From assembly GCA_030620005.1 (NCBI GenBank), contig JAUXAJ010000108.1:1-14575 (forward strand): a DNA stretch of 14,575 nt. The letters are read 5' to 3'. Position 1 is the first letter of the stretch. Each line of letters starts with the position of its first letter. The position numbers were made by a program, and so were the translations under genes. Shown here in pieces: positions 14,489 through 14,575 of this stretch. Origin of the DNA: Promethearchaeota archaeon (GTDB taxonomy: Archaea > Asgardarchaeota > Lokiarchaeia > Sigynarchaeales > SOKP01). Below the pieces are notes generated by a model. It did not search any database. It saw only the letters and a list, made by a program, of their open reading frames with translations, and was not told the DNA's origin.

Positions 14489-14575
14489 ATGAATGAGATT
14501 AATATTGAACTTCAAAAACCAAGGCACCCTAAATGTAAATACGCTTCCAATGCCACTTCTCAATTTACCGGGAAT
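14489..14575 (+). CDS. possible 5' end of a gene running off the right edge
   Basis: An ATG at 14489 opens 29 codons without a stop to the window edge, beginning MNEINIELQKPRHPKCKYAS and ending TSQFTGN. A TATA-like element lies about 36 bases upstream and an AAAAGGATAT stretch about 15-20 bases before the start. The residue mix is protein-like but too short to assign to a family. Chance is possible. Confidence 0.4.
   Translation, partial: MNEINIELQKPRHPKCKYASNATSQFTGN

Noticed and set aside
14447..14575. Minus-strand open frame from the right edge (IPGKLRSGIGSV...)
   Set aside because: It overlaps the plus-strand start at 14489, ends in a low-complexity AT-rich stretch and looks less protein-like than the plus frame.

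Overview
The window is AT-rich (about one third G+C by eye). It looks archaeal: most genes start 23-31 bases downstream of the centre of a TATA-like box, which leaves little or no leader, several genes end in long T-tracts, and the gene content (DUF47-PiT phosphate pair, a tiny archaeal-type protein, GPH-type sugar transporters) fits. An Asgard archaeon such as a Lokiarchaeia member is my best guess from gene style and composition. There is no rRNA or marker gene here to prove it.

Layout. At 1-163 is a possible tail of a gene cut by the left edge. At 276-1607 (+) is an SLC45/GPH-like MFS sugar transporter preceded by a 13-bp tandem repeat. On the minus strand follow a six-helix membrane protein of unknown function (1727-2323), whose C-terminus is probably displaced by a one-base indel, a 50-residue small protein (2444-2596), and a GPH-family glycoside/cation symporter (2766-4133). 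A VOC-fold protein (4277-4750, +) diverges from that symporter. It converges on an unrecognised Cys/His-containing protein (4796-5281, -). Next is a two-gene phosphate operon: DUF47 regulator (5508-6143) and PiT transporter (6162-7127).

From 7212 all genes are on the plus strand: two tandem paralogous crotonase-fold enzymes (7212-8057, 8152-9021), a TIM-barrel sugar isomerase/AP-endonuclease-2-like protein (9154-10053), a divergent GH36/clan GH-D-like glycoside hydrolase (10109-12256) and a GH29-like alpha-L-fucosidase relative (12506-13909). A minus-strand remnant of a third GPH-type transporter (13971-14333) has lost its N-terminal part and carries an in-frame TGA. A possible new gene begins at 14489 and runs off the right edge.

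Working together: the transporters, the two glycoside hydrolases without signal peptides and the TIM-barrel protein suggest an intracellular glycoside-use locus: import of small glycosides, then hydrolysis in the cytoplasm. Both hydrolases lack residues that define sugar recognition in their families, so the substrate may not be the textbook galactoside or fucoside. The crotonase pair may serve acyl-CoA metabolism independently. I found no CRISPR array, RNA gene, insertion sequence or defence system.
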